64,000 nucleotides of DNA from Thereva unica (GCA_949987705.1 OX465281.1:201115112-201179111); one strand, 5' to 3'; positions 12,738 to 24,570 are shown, counted from the first letter of the stretch. A program made the numbers and translations. Notes: generated by a model from the sequence alone, not told the origin.

Positions 12738-14285
12738 ATTACGTCTTCTTAACTTTACGTTTTGAATAAAAATAAAAATAAAAAAACAAATTGTAAAAAT
12801 GCTTCAAAACATCAGCAACAAGAATTTTGTTTTAACATTTTTAGATGGTTTAGAATATGGTTGTGTTTTTGTCACACTATATCTCTCTCCATTACCATTT
12901 TTAATTAAGTTGCGTGCTAGCTTAAATTAGATGATAAGTAGAAATTAACATATACATACATAAATATAAATATAAAAAAAATATTTAAAAAAATACAAGA
13001 AGTTTGTAAATGAAACGCACATAGAAAATTACCCTTAAACTGTACCTAAAAAAAAACCTTTATACTATAAAATAAAAATTTAAAAAAAAAGAAAACAATT
13101 TAGATTGCTGTTAGGGAAAAGACATAATCTATGCTTTTTATACTATATATCAAACAGAGCCATATTTTTTTATTGTTGCTTTCTTTCTAGATACTAATTA
13201 TTCTTTCTTATAATTAAAAAAAAAGTATGATGATGTGAATATAACATAGAAAAAACAGAATAGTGAAGTTTATACTTTGCAATTTTTAAGCCCAAAAATC
13301 TATAACAAAAAAAATAAATTAGTTGCAAATGCTTATAATGTTACTTAGGAATGTTTTCTTAAGATGTTGGTTAATTATGTATATTAGTAGTATTGTGATA
13401 TAGATGTCTAGTTAACATCCATTAATATTTTTTAGAAGAATGCCTATCGATGTACTTTCTTCCGTGCATTTATTTTACTTTGATTCATCATTATTATATA
13501 CATAGTTATCATCATTCTATACTAGGGTAGGTTAAATTGGTCGCAAAGTTTGTATCATGATCCATTTCAGCGAAAATTTTAAATTTCGTGGTATTTTAAG
13601 AATTGTTCGCGAAGAAACTATATATTTTGGATGAAGTTTAAACCCCCCTCCATTTCTTAAAAATAGATATTTTACTAAATGATATTTTTTTTAGAAAAAC
13701 TTTGAAACAAATTCCTATATGTTCTGAAATAATTATAGCAGGATAATGATCTTGGGCTTATTGGATCAGGAATCTCCCCAGCTTTCCACCACTGACACTA
13801 TCAGACGTTTATTTGCATTATAATAGAAAAATTTGAAGTTCAGTTGCAAGAAATCACCTACCCAAATAACTACCATTTCCTATTACTTTTTCTTTAATAA
13901 CTATTATTTTTTATTGCAGCATAAAAAGCTTCATAAAAAAAACATGTATGGAATATCAGAAATTTTACTCACGTATATTTTGCGGTCCAATATCACTAAG
14001 CAAATTACTTGCCTAAATATAAAACAATCCTGTTTTTAAACCAAAAGAAAACCTCTAAATGTGATAGTGATCAACTCCAAATACAAGTTAAATGTGATAT
14101 TCAAAATTTATTTTAAAAATATTTTTCAATAATGTTCTCTAATATGAAACTTTGATTGTAACACTTTATAGCTAACTAACTGACGATAATGACAGTTTGA
14201 AATTCTTATTCCCTAATGTAAATGTGATCTCATTCCAACATAGAGCGAGATGACAATACTCGGGTTATTATATATGCACCCAAAT
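12738..14285. other. Intergenic, no gene recognised
   Basis: AT-rich sequence with several A-runs; open frames are short and without motifs. Confidence 0.6.
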
Positions 14286-14289
14286 ATAT

Positions 14290-14813
14290 TGTTACGTTTT
14301 TACGGCTTAACAGATTCGTAGGATTAATTAAGAAATACACTTTTTAATTATCCAAACAAAAACTTATTTATTACAAACCAAACACAATTTATTAACAAAC
14401 ACAATTCTTAGAGTTCAATATAATCACTTTCAATTTAATATCTCGCACTATTAAATTCTATTTATCGCTTTATAATTCACTTTTAAATCATTACTTTTCA
14501 CTGTTATCACTTTAGAACACTATCGTCGCTTTTCAAATCAAAACTGACTCTCTCAGCGCCTGCAAGTCGCTTTTATATGTCCAAGCTACACCTTCATCTA
14601 ACTTCTGGAACGTTCGTCCATTTTCTAGTTCCTAGTGGTATGTTCTTTCCTTTCCCTTTTGGCAAGTTTTTGAGGAGCTTGAAGTTGTCTTCAATTATCG
14701 CTCGTTCCAATTTTAGTTTAGTACATAAATCGTGAGTTCAGACTGAAAGTCCTTACCTACAATTGTTGATTCAACTTCTAACAAAACAGATGGCGCATTC
14801 ATAAATCATCACA
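14290..14813 (-). mobile_element. Solo LTR of a Ty3/gypsy-type retrotransposon
   Basis: 524 bp bounded by TG...CA (reads TGTGATGATT...CGTAACA on the - strand) and flanked by the 4-bp direct repeat ATAT (14286-14289, 14814-14817). On the - strand there is a TATAAAAG box at 14570-14577 followed about 25 nt later by an initiator-like AGTCAGT (14543-14549), the usual LTR promoter layout. No internal coding region is adjacent, so the element was probably lost by LTR-LTR recombination. It does not match the LTRs of either complete gypsy element here. Confidence 0.75.
14570..14577 (-). promoter_or_regulatory. TATA box of the solo LTR
   Basis: TATAAAAG on the - strand, correctly spaced upstream of AGTCAGT. 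Inferred from position inside the LTR; no transcript evidence. Confidence 0.5.
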
Positions 14814-16712
14814 ATATATTACCAAAAACACTTTTAGTATTTATTGCCAAAAATTAAAAAATATTTCGCTGCTTTAGAAAAAATCTTTATCTTTAATAGT
14901 TAATACACAATCTTAATTTTTTAAATAACCGACTTTTCATTTTTACTTTACCGATGCCTGCGTCATCTATGTACAAATTTAAATAAATTGTAAATATGTT
15001 CCTGCTGGTTTGGTAGAATATATGGCATCATTTAATTGCTATCATGGCTGTCGCTGTCAGTTACTTGGTTGAAGCAGTGTGGACAGTTCCTCTTTTTTGT
15101 TGTTAAAATCCAAAATGTTATATTTCGTGGAAACAAAATATTATGTATGTACTATGTAAATTTGTTTGTGTTTTGATGTGTTTAATTTGCTTCAGGATTT
15201 TTGTTTTGTTTCTCGTTATTTTGTCACAAGTTTAGGAAACTTCCGTTTCATATGTCTGTCGTTGGCTGTAAATGAGTGAAAAGGCAAATTCTGTTTCGTA
15301 CAACTGTCTTTGTTTTTGTTTCTGTTTTCTGAATTCACTCGTATCTGCTCAAATCAATTCAAAATCCCCGGAACGAGAGCAAGAAAGTTTCATTTCATAA
15401 AAATTTTTGAAGAAAAAGTCATCGAAAATGGATGTTATTTAGATAGCTGCCATTTTTTATAATTTTTTGCAAACTGAACGTCAATTTTTTTCTGCAATAA
15501 AAATTGATATACACAGTGGTTGAAAGCTGGAAAAATCCTGATCCAACACGCCCAAGATCGTTATCCTACTACATTTATTTCAGAAGTTATAGCGATTCGT
15601 TTGAAAGTGTTTTTAATTATTTTAATTATTTGGTACAAAATCTAATTTTGAAAGTAGTTGCAAGTACAAAATAAAATTTCACTTTACTTATTTTTTTCAC
15701 CAGAAATAGCATTTTAAAACTGACGGTATTACAAAAACCACAAATTTTCCAACTAAGGGGAATAAGAGAAAACTTAAGAAATATGAAGCGAAAAATATGA
15801 GTATAGAGTATAGCGGGCTTCCATAACATATGAATTGGCTGCATTCTTGCTTCTTTTGGCAAAGCTTGATTAGTTTCCCACATTGATAATCTTGAGGGGT
15901 ATTCCTTCATCATGGCGCAGCGGGAACTGAAGCGATTAAAAAAGCGTAATGAATCTATTCTTTTAAAGCAGAGGAGTGCTTCTCTTAGCCTTGCCTTACA
16001 TTTCTTTTTTAACATTGAATGTCCTAGCGGGGAAGCGATTCAATTAAGTTTATTTGCAACAATTATTAATTGTTAATAGTAATGAAGAAGGAAGCATAAT
16101 CGGTTCGGTTCTCTTTTGCCGGAGCTTTTTTTAGATTTGATTTCCTACCGCTAAAAAGGTTTTATATTCTTCACAGGGAATTATTGTAAACTATCCTTCA
16201 CAGGCACACAAACAAATTTAATAATATCATTGTTAATTTTTATTTATTTATCATACAATATTTTTCGCTCGAATTATTTTTTTCATTCATTTTGGTGCCC
16301 CTGGTCACCTGGCGCTTAGAACGACCACTCCGCTCGCTCGATCCCATGACCAGCGCTGGGCAGTTAGTCCTATAATATCCCCGCTTCCGGAATCTCTTCT
16401 TAAGTTAAGTATGCGACTTCAACTTTATTTCGGTACATATTATTAAATTATTTTAAAATTATTGCTGTTAACTTATCAAGGGACTTGAGGGAGCCCCGCC
16501 CACGGGGTTTGTGGGGGCGTTATTTTCGCCACTGCGTACAATAGGAGTATTCACCCAAAATGGTAAATTGACATTTTCGTATTTGAGTAAATTTACTCGG
16601 CCCTATTAAGTGAACACCCTACCTCGACCATGCAATTCGCCGTGTAATTTGCCGCGCAATGCAGATCTTTTTCTGTCAATATAATTTAAAGACTATTAAG
16701 AATAATTAAAAT
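14814..16712. other. Intergenic with one unassigned open frame
   Basis: Mostly AT-rich non-coding sequence. One more complex open frame is listed separately at 15626-16015. At about 16290-16370 there is a GC-richer patch (CCTGGTCACCTGGCGC) of unknown origin. Confidence 0.5.
15626..16015 (-). other. Unassigned 129-codon open frame, possible exon or relic
   Basis: The first ~65 residues have a balanced, protein-like composition (for example MKEYPSRLSMWETNQALPK, then MQPIHMLWKP). The C-terminal half (from about residue 75) is hydrophobic and AT-driven. I do not recognise the family. The first part could be a real exon or a coding relic followed by readthrough into non-coding sequence. No neighbouring exon was identified. 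Confidence 0.25.
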
Positions 16713-17807
16713 TATAGTCCAGTCGTGAGGGAAAAATGTTAATGAAACCCTCCAACAAAATGTTAACTCTCCAATTTTTTTTGTAAATAATAGTTTTTAG
16801 TGAGTAGAATATGTTAAAAAAAAGTTTCGGAAAATTGGTTGTACGCTACCCCCAAAAATAACCCCCTAAAAACAGGAAAATCAGTTTTTTACTAATATTT
16901 CTTATACAGTAAGTCTTATCATAAAACAGTGTTTACAGAATTTCCCTGACTAAAATTCTGTTTACAAATGAAACAATATTCTTCCATTTTTTTAAATAAT
17001 TGATTTTATTGCATTTGAAATTAATTAACATTAAATATGTATCTTTATGACAATGCACTAAACGCAGGTTTACAAGCAGGCGGATAAGATACTATCCACT
17101 ACGTTTAAAGTGTGAGCAAATTCCCAATATTCTTCGTTTTCACATTTTGCTCATACTTTGAACCAACATATCTTCTAAACGGAGTCACTCAAGTTTTTGT
17201 TCTTTATATCAAATAAAAGAGCACACATTTAGCTAAAAGATGAGCCTAATTAGGTTGATATACGATAATTAGTATAGCAGTTATTCAAATTTGAGTAAAT
17301 TTAAAAAAAACATTTTCTTCTTTCGTAAACACCCTGTATCTTAGGGGATAGTGGGGATAGCCCCCTCTTTAGAACAAATTTTTATTCCAAATACATCCAG
17401 GAAGCACCCCTGAAAATATTAGCCAAGTAGTCCAACAGAGAATTTATGGAACGTCTGATGACCTATACAAGTTGCGAATTAGGGGATGTGAATATTTTAA
17501 ATCTTTAAAATGGCGATATCTCATGAAAGGCAATTCGTAAGGGAAAATGTATAATATCATTTTTTGTAGATAATCGCTTAATCTACAAACTTCGTAAACA
17601 CTGTTTTATGATAAGACTTACTGTATAAGAGATATTAGTAAAAAACTGATTTTCCTGTTTTTAGGGGGTTATTTTTGGGGGTAGCGTACAACCAATTTTC
17701 CGAAACTTTTTTTTAACATATTCTACTCACTAAAAACTATTATTTACAAAAAAAATTAGAGAGTTAACATTTTTTTAGAGGTCAAAAGCCCTAACAAATG
17801 GACTATT
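16713..17807. repeat. TATAGTCCA-family foldback, member 1
   Basis: Ends TATAGTCCAGTCG (left) and TAATAGTCCATTTG (right, complement strand). Terminal arms about 16713-16945 and 17590-17807 pair closely, sharing blocks such as GGGGGTAGCGTACAACC. The right half also contains sequence (about 17320-17600) homologous to the arms of the element at 36707-38244, for example CACCCTGTATCTTAG and CCCCTGAAAATATTAGCC, so the two belong to one family. No coding sequence. Confidence 0.8.
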
Positions 17808-18617
17808 AGGCAATATCTAATTTCGTACTTTTATAAATAAGATTTACCTGTCCTTTGATAATTAATTCGTCATATCACGGGAAAACTTGTTCAAATTGAC
17901 AGAACGACAACTGATTCAATTTATTTACACACAGGAGTTAATAGTAGGACTCGTTAATTCACTGGATTAAATTTACTCGACCCGAGTAGCCGAATGCCCA
18001 TACAGACCTTTACATGGTCGATTACTTGATTTACGCCGTTTACATGCAATACTCAGCATTAAGTGAATACCCCTAATATATTTACCGTGTTTGTATATTT
18101 ACTTTAAAAATACACTCAAGTAAATAATCGTCAGTTTCCTTAATCTTCAAAAACAAAAAGCCATCTACTTTTAAGAAGTTAAAGCTTGCAAACCTGGCGC
18201 AAATTTAAGGCGTCTCTACTAATAGCAAAATACTTAAAAGAAGGGATAGCTGCAACTACTCAGGAGTAGAAAATATCGCTCAATAGAACAGAGCTAATGC
18301 CCTTCTTCTCAGGGGAAAGCTGAAAACAGTTTCATCTGGAATCGAATTAGAAATGCTTCCTTGCTGTCTTTTAGAAGCATTTTGGAAAATTTTCCTGTGC
18401 ATGGGCTACTAATAAGTCATTTTCAACTCCACGACTATCACGATGGGTATGAAAACGGAAAACGACTGCTTATTGACAAAAGATGAGTTTACAATTTATT
18501 GAAAGACAGTAAAAATTCGATGACGACTAAACCCATTTTGTTACTTAAGCGTAGTAGTTTGGTATGACATGTAAATTTGCAAATGTAAATCAAGGGAGAA
18601 ATTTCAATAAATTAAAC
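17808..18617. other. Intergenic, no gene recognised
   Basis: About 0.8 kb of moderately AT-rich sequence. I see no repeat structure or coding motif. Confidence 0.5.
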
Positions 18618-18650
18618 CAAGAGCGAGTTTACACGGGTGCATCAAATAGC

Positions 18651-19281
18651 ACTGGTCTGCACATTTTTTCTCCTTTCCAATTTAATAGTCGTATCCTAAG
18701 TATTTTTTCGCGCTGAATCCGAATCCGTTAACCAAATTGCCCTATCACGTCAGGATTTTGAGCAATCCTAACCTAAAAGTGCCAAAAAGCGTGTTTTTTG
18801 CACTTTTGCGCGTTAAATATCTCAAAACTATGGAATGATAGGGCAAATCGGACAACGGGATCGTTTTCAGCATGCCAAAATCTACAGAAAACCATGTCGA
18901 AAGCGTTAAATTTGAAAAAAACATTTTTTGTAATACTGAAAAGAAAAACTTCTTGGCGAGAAATCGACACATGATATCATCGTTGCACCGAAGTTTTTCT
19001 TTTTTTTTAAATTTAACGCTTTCGACATGGTTTTCTGTAGATTTTGGCATGCTGAAAACGATCCCGTTGTCCGATTTGCCCTATCACTCCATAGTTTTGA
19101 GATATTTAACGCGCAAAAGTGCAAAAAACACGCTTTTTGGCACTTTTAGGTTAGGATTGCTCAAAATCCTGACGTGATAGGGCAATTTGGTTAACGGATT
19201 CGGATTCAGCGCGAAAAAATACTTAGGATACGACTATTAAATTGGAAAGGAGAAAAAATGACCCGTTTTTTGCAGACCAGT
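18651..19281. repeat. 631-bp near-perfect palindrome nested in the Harbinger-like element
   Basis: Ends ACTGGTCTGCA and TGCAGACCAGT; arms of about 270 bp are almost identical inverted copies (shared blocks include TTAACGGATTCGGATTCAGC and CCTATCACGTCAGG on opposite strands), with a loop of about 85 nt. Open frames in the arms encode the same peptides on opposite strands and are not evidence of a gene. Confidence 0.85.
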
Positions 19282-19442
19282 GTAATTAAATTAAATTTGA
19301 TGCAGCGGTGTCCCTGACAATTAAAATAATCCGCTGCATTAATTTAGTTCACAGAACTTATTTGATGCACTGCCGTGTAAACAGTTGAGTGCATTAAATT
19401 GACATTTCAAGAAAAGCATATATTTTCACTTTAAAATTAAAA

Positions 19443-19586
19443 ATGGAAATGGAATTACAAATGGAATCGCGGACGAGGCGCGGTTCTAATTGGACAAATC
19501 TAGAAACAAAATTATTTATAGATATCTGCAAAGAAATAAATATTTGCACAATCATGGACACAAAATCGGTGCATCCCCGCATTTAA
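19443..19586 (+). pseudogene. Myb/SANT-like fragment, 47 codons
   Basis: Reads MEMELQMESRTRRGSNW then TNLETKLFIDICKEI before a stop. The W...ETKLFIDI pattern resembles the start of the Myb/SANT/MADF-type DNA-binding domain encoded beside the transposase in PIF/Harbinger elements. Truncated to about half a domain. Confidence 0.4.
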
Positions 19587-19713
19587 AAAATTTGGTTCAA
19601 TATTTAATCACCGAACTAAAAGTGACAGCTAATCACATATCGTGTAAACGACACGGCTTAATGCAGTGTGCATCAAATTAATTATTTGATGCACCCGTGT
19701 AAACTCGCTCCAA

Positions 19714-20583
19714 GTCATTTTTTCTCATTCTCAGTTGTCTTAACACAATAAATGAAAATTGCACAATAAAGGCGGAATTTGTGTTTTCAGAGATTCATAT
19801 TATGCAATGTTAAATTTATTACAAGGCAAAATTATATTGGTATTATTGTTATATTACTATTACATTGTTATTATGTTATTTACATAATATAGTTTATTTG
19901 TGTAACTTGATTGTTATTTTTAAAAGAGCGAACAATTATTCTTGATTTTGGACCTTGAATTATGTAGAATAAAAATCTTTGACTATATTGACTAAATGAA
20001 ACTATTATAGTGCTATTATCAAATTATGAACCAGATAACAGTTAGTTTTTCTTGAGTTTCGCGTGAGAAACTGGCCAGTTTTCGTCTAGTTTCACTAGTT
20101 TAGCATTTCTCTGTTTTTTTCTCACAAGAAACCAGCCAAAACTTATGGAAACTCGACAAATTTCTACTTGGGATGTTAATAATTTCTAATTCTTTGCCAA
20201 AAATCACACGGCAATAAATTCTCTCAATTTTCCGCATTTATTTGTCATTTAAAAACACCTTGCCAAGTTACAGATGTTTGAAGTGTCAAAAAATTAGGAC
20301 TTGAGATGAAAAAGCAGCGGCAGAACTCTGCTGCTTTTCTTGTCACGTTATCATCGTAAGCCAATAGAAACAATTCTCTGCCTCTATTGTTTTTTTGCCC
20401 TCAATATTCCGCTTTCCGTTCGTCCCATTATGTCTTAAAAGCGACTGGACTCAAAGTGAACTGTCTAAACAAACTTTCGTTTGGGGCGCCTCAAAAGGAA
20501 CAACAAAGCGAGCCCTCTAAACAGACACAATATGAACACCAGGCCTAAGCGGAACTTTGCTACCCTATTATTAACCAGTTAAA
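19714..20583. other. Intergenic, no gene recognised
   Basis: AT-rich; a small hairpin with AAAGCAGC/GCTGCTTT arms lies at about 20310-20338. Nothing else supported. Confidence 0.5.
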
Positions 20584-20584
20584 C

Positions 20585-21044
20585 TTGGGCCTCGGTAGTC
20601 TAGGGGTAAGGCGCCTGACTACTATCCCAGAGGTCCAGGGTTCGATTCCCGGCGGTGCCACGCTCCTAGCCTTTCCCAATTTCCCACCTACATAACTTTC
20701 TTTCTTTCTTCTTCCCTCTTTGCATTCCTGATTCCTTCTGTCATAGCCTTCACTAGTTCTTCCCCGCTCCACCAAGCGCATGTCATCGGTTGGTTGATGA
20801 GATTCAACTCGTTTCAGGAGGCATAACACTCCAGCCAGTTGTTCTCGATGCCCCGATGTCAGAGTCGCAAAATGGTTGGGAGTAGGTGAAATAAAATACC
20901 GCAGCTAGGTTGTGACAGTTCTTTCCTTCACTTTCTCTCTATCTTCCGACTAGAGCTGCTGTTCGACATTTCAAAAATAAAATACATGGTCGACAGTACA
21001 AAGGGGTCTTCCCTAAGTCTCTAGTGTGTCACATAAAAAAAAAC
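20585..21044 (+). mobile_element. tRNA-derived SINE, copy 1
   Basis: The head is tRNA-like, with an A-box (TAGTCTAGGGGTAAGG) and a B-box (GGTTCGATTCC), ending CGGCGGTGCCA. A unique body follows (CGCATGTCATCGG, GTTCTCGATGCCCCGATGTC) and the copy ends in a run of A (about 21031-21044). A second copy lies inverted at 30553-31022 and matches along its whole length, so this is a ~460-bp SINE and not a tRNA gene. Confidence 0.85.
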
Positions 21045-21059
21045 TGGCAAGATGCCATA

Positions 21060-21212
21060 TTAGGGTTACCTCTGAGAACATATGAGTAAGTAATTTAAAT
21101 CTTCAAAACGGCGATAACTCATGAATGACGATTAGTACGGGTAAAAGTATAATATCTGTTTTTTAGAGATAATCGTATAACCTACACACTAAAGCTATTT
21201 TATAATACGACT
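21060..21212. repeat. Fragment of the TATAGTCCA foldback family interior
   Basis: Contains a block (about 21075-21205, including GGCGATAACTCATGAA and AGAGATAATCG) homologous to the inner part of the foldback at 16713-17807 (GGCGATATCTCATGAAAGG, GTAGATAATCG). It directly abuts the next foldback. Confidence 0.5.
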
Positions 21213-21603
21213 TATAGTCCACAGTCCCTGGGGCAATCTTTTTAATGATTAGTAACAAGCTGAAGTTTCGTGAGTAGCTTCCTTTTGACAAGACGCCCAA
21301 CTTTTCTCTCTGCGAAGATTCTCGATAGTGGTGTCTAATGAAACGCGTGGTCGTCAAATATGTCGGTTTGTCGATTGCAAACATTTTGTTTAGTTTGTTA
21401 GTTGAATCAAGAGAAAATGTAATAAAAAGTCAAAAAACCGTTTGTCCTACAAAAATGTCCTAAAGGTTTGCAATCACCAAACCGACATGTTTGACGCCCA
21501 CGCGTTTTCGAGAATCTTCGCAGAGAGAAAAGTTGGGCGTCTTGTCAAAAGGAAGCTACTAACAAAACTTCAGCATTTGCCCCAGGGACTGTGGACTATT
21601 ATA
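21213..21603. repeat. TATAGTCCA-family foldback, member 2
   Basis: 391 bp with ends TATAGTCCACAGTCCCTGGG and complement. Arms of about 150 bp share GACAAGACGCCCAACTTTTC and GAAGATTCTCGA-type blocks on opposite strands. The loop resembles a fragment at about 47690-47830 (AAACGCGTGG, GTTTGTCCTACA). Confidence 0.8.
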
Positions 21604-23340
21604 GACCGTCAGCTAGTGACAGATTTAGGTGACCCATTTTCTCATTCTAGCCTCGAAGAAAGTTGAAAGGTACATCGATGTTGAGTTGGGAAATGTTAAA
21701 TTAAGGTGCTGCTGCTGGGGATAACATAGTTAAAATTTAATTCTTCGTAACAGAAATAAGAGACGTATCTATATCTAATACAAGGTAACCAGCAACCTTA
21801 TATCTCGAAAATTAGTGCAGCTGTACTATCTTTTTTTAAGCACAGCATACTTCTTTTCCAATATCTAGGTCTCATACTAGCATGGCCCAATGCTTTTATA
21901 ATCTTTCTAAAAGTTGCGCAATGTGTGATATGATCAATGTCAAACTTAAATTTCACGAATTTTTATGGATTCCCCAGAAAAGCAGTTGACGAATACCTTG
22001 ATTTTCATAACATATCAATTTTCAACATTGTCGATATTTTACAAAGACAGGCCTTCTACATAATGGCGTTCAGAAAAAACTGATACCATGAGACCACTTA
22101 ATTGTTACAGGTGAGGGTATTTACAATTACAAGTACAGATCAAAGCGAGGAAAAGGGATTGAAAATATGGTAATTTAATCAAAAAATTTATATCAATTAA
22201 TTTCCTACGTTAATGTTGGTGTGCTTAAATGAATTTAAAAAACATCAATAAGCCGAATGTAATTCCTACTTATTAATTTATACTAAACCGTATATACATA
22301 ATATAACCAGCAATCAAACTAAATTATGTAAGTATTTGTTAAATTAAAAAAACAAAACCAGCTCCTAATGATCAAAAAATAGAACATATATTTTTCTGTT
22401 CAATAATGCGCTTATAGATTTCAAGTAGTTAATAAATTAAAATTAAATCAAAAATTGCTAACCTAAAGTAAAATAAATAAAACTATTGTACTTACGTATG
22501 CCGTTAAAAAAAGATGAAAAAAAATAGTGAATATTATCAATGTTTAGTTTCTACGGATAGTTACCTAAAAACCTATTATTAAACTGTAACAAGACATGCA
22601 GTATATACCATAAATATTGTACAATGACAATAATAATAACAATAAAAAAAAATTAAAAATAATAATATAAAAAAAATGAATTGTAGAATTTTTAGATGAA
22701 CTTTTTTAAAAAGACAAGAAAAAAAAATATATTAATTAAAAATTAAATGAAAAAAATCTGTTACATATACACAGACATGTTGAATGTTTTAGATAAACAT
22801 TATATATATCCAAGTGATTGTTTACATAAAATATTATCAAATATACAAAAAAAAATAATATGAAATACAAATGGGGAATAAAAAAATAAAAATAAACCAT
22901 GTGAAATCAAACAACTATATTTGCTTCTTTTTACCAAGAAAAAAATTGTAATTTGTGTGATAGACAATAAAATTGAAAAAAAAAGAATAATAAAACATAA
23001 TGTAAAACAAAAATAAAATAAATATAATTGAATATTTTTTAAGAAATATATTTTGAACAATGTGAAAACAAATATGACCGTGACAATAAATGGAACATTT
23101 TGGAAATATTAAGCAGAAATTGTATAAATTATAAGAATTTTTTTGATTTTGTTCGTAAATGTCGATATATTACTATTGTAAAAGTGACAATAACAAACTG
23201 TGACAAATTAGTCGCAACAGATAACAAATTAGTCGCATTTCCAACCCTATTTTGTATTTAAGAAAAAAAAACGTGAAATATGAATTGGTGTTTGAAAATA
23301 GTCAGTTAGATATACTATATTTTTTGACAAAACCACTTTT
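21604..23340. other. A/T-rich intergenic sequence
   Basis: Very A/T-rich, especially 22180-23100, with no coding motif. The lowest part of the decayed hAT gene may reach into about 23300. Confidence 0.6.
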
Positions 23341-23349
23341 GAATTCGGT

Positions 23350-23659
23350 TCATTCATTTCTAATGATGCAGGTTCTTGTTCTCACTCTGAATCTGACGTC
23401 TTCGTATTGTGCGTAAACATTCTAGTTGGTTTAAATATGCATTAAAAACTTTTTCGTTTGAAGAAAATGTTTGTATTGTTTACTTCGCTTTATCCAATTA
23501 CTTCGCTTTCCGGATTTTCAGGTATATTTGTAAATTTTTAATGCGGATTGCTATTTTGTAAAGGATTTCTTTCGCTTTTGTAATTTGATCAGTACTTAAA
23601 AAATTCGATTCATATGATCTACATAAATACCAGCTAATAGCATCTCATTTTGTAATACA
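23350..23659 (-). pseudogene. hAT transposase, piece 5 (towards C-terminus)
   Basis: Last recognisable part of one hAT transposase broken across 12 kb. The - strand reads LQNEMLLAGIYVDHMNRIF, then after a frame shift STDQITKAKEILYKIAIR, which fits the hAT region around '...aa(i/l)YLDPR...LS..q...A...l'. Further frame shifts follow and the C-terminal dimerisation segment is not visible. It is separated from piece 4 by the foldback at 23660-24187. Confidence 0.6.
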
Positions 23660-24187
23660 ATTTTTTCACATTAAATTCACCCATTAGCAAATCAAATGAA
23701 TCCTTTTGCAAATTAAATTCCTCCTTTTACAAATAAAATTCACCTTTTTGTAAACTAAATTCACCCTTTTGCAAATTGAATTCATCCTTTTGCAAAGCCA
23801 ACAATACTCCCCCCATCTGACCACGACAAGAGTGGCAGTGCGACTGTTGAATTGTGATTGGGAATATAAATGAGGGAGTGATTTGGGGTTTTAAACGAAC
23901 GGAGTGACACTTTTCTTTGAAAAATGAAAAAGTGATTTTGAGATTCCCAATTGTTTTGGCGCACGCCATACTATTGGTGGCATTGCAGCGAGGCGCACCG
24001 GGTTTCAGCATTTAATATTTAATGTAGAAGTGGGTGAATGGGTGAATTTGATTTGCAGAAGGGTGAATTTTGTTTGCAAAAGGATGAATTCAATTTACAA
24101 AAAGGTGAATTTAAATTGCAAAAAGATAAATTTAATTTGCAAAAAGATTATTTTGATTTGCAAATGGGTAAATTTAATGTGAAAAAA
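23660..24187. mobile_element. Foldback element with 24-bp subterminal tandem repeats
   Basis: Ends TTTTTTCACATTAAATT and complement. Each arm is an array of about 5-6 imperfect 24-bp units (left about 23675-23800, right about 24040-24180) built on AAATTCACCTTTTTGCAAAT on one strand and inverted on the other. The unique centre is about 23800-24035. Because 24 is a multiple of three, the arrays read as an FNLQKGE-type octapeptide repeat; this is incidental. The architecture resembles Drosophila FB elements, whose long inverted ends are also made of short tandem repeats. Confidence 0.8.
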
Positions 24188-24333
24188 ACCGGTAGCAGGC
24201 CCTCCCTTTTTTTCGTTGATTATACAATTATATTGGCAGCAAGAGAAGATTTAGTTTTTTTAGATTATATATCAAGCCTCTCCATTCTGAAAAGAAGCTA
24301 ACAGGTGTCAAATCCTCAGCTTGTAGCCTCTTA
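24188..24333 (-). pseudogene. hAT transposase, piece 4
   Basis: The - strand reads KRLQAEDLTPVSFFSEWRGL then IYNLKK, and after a one-base slip in an A-run continues to SLAANIIV...STKKREGLL. The motif 'T(k)LQ.EdLTp..F..eW..l' is typical of the hAT catalytic region. It joins piece 3 in frame across the MITE when one TAA duplication is removed. Confidence 0.75.
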
Positions 24334-24570
24334 GGGTAAATTCAAAAACTCATCACTACCGCATCACTGCAGAATTCAGCTACAGACTTCAATTTGAAGT
24401 CTGTAGCTGAATTCTGCATTGATGCGGCAGTGATTAGTTTGGGTAAATTCAAAAACTCATCACTGCCGCATCACTGCAGAATTCAGCTACAGACTTCAAT
24501 TTGAAGTCTGGAGCTGAATTCTGCATTGATCAGTGATTAGTTTTTGAATTTACCCTTTTTGAATTTACCC
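24334..24570. mobile_element. PIF-type palindromic MITE with a second copy inserted in it
   Basis: Ends GGGTAAATTC...GAATTTACCC flanked by TTA (24331-24333, 24571-24573). A second ~115-bp copy of the same palindrome lies at 24441-24555, inserted near the right end of the first and flanked by TTT on both sides. The copies share CAGAATTCAGCTACAGAC and complement. A third copy is at 38462-38579 with ATA on both sides. The 3-bp duplications fit PIF/Harbinger mobilisation. Confidence 0.85.

Larger units (their letters stand above)
18621..19710. mobile_element. PIF/Harbinger-like TIR element with nested palindrome
   Basis: Both ends are identical inverted repeats beginning GAGCGAGTTTACACGG and continuing GTGCATCAAAT (27 bp). 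They are flanked by the 3-bp direct repeat CAA (18618-18620, 19711-19713). A 3-bp duplication fits PIF/Harbinger. The right half carries a short relic with a Myb/SANT-like start (19443-19586), as expected of the second protein of PIF/Harbinger elements. A separate palindrome (18651-19281) is inserted near the left end. Confidence 0.75.

Noticed and set aside
18745..19177. Overlapping 101-codon genes on both strands
   Set aside because: They are mirror images in the arms of the palindrome 18651-19281.
20585..20660. tRNA gene
   Set aside because: A- and B-boxes are present, but the sequence continues into a shared SINE body with an A-rich tail and occurs twice, so it is the SINE head.
23665..24180. 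CRISPR-like array of 24-bp repeats, or a real FNLQKGE repeat protein
   Set aside because: Units are directly adjacent without spacers, inverted in the two halves, and in a eukaryotic transposon; the peptide follows from a 24-bp period.
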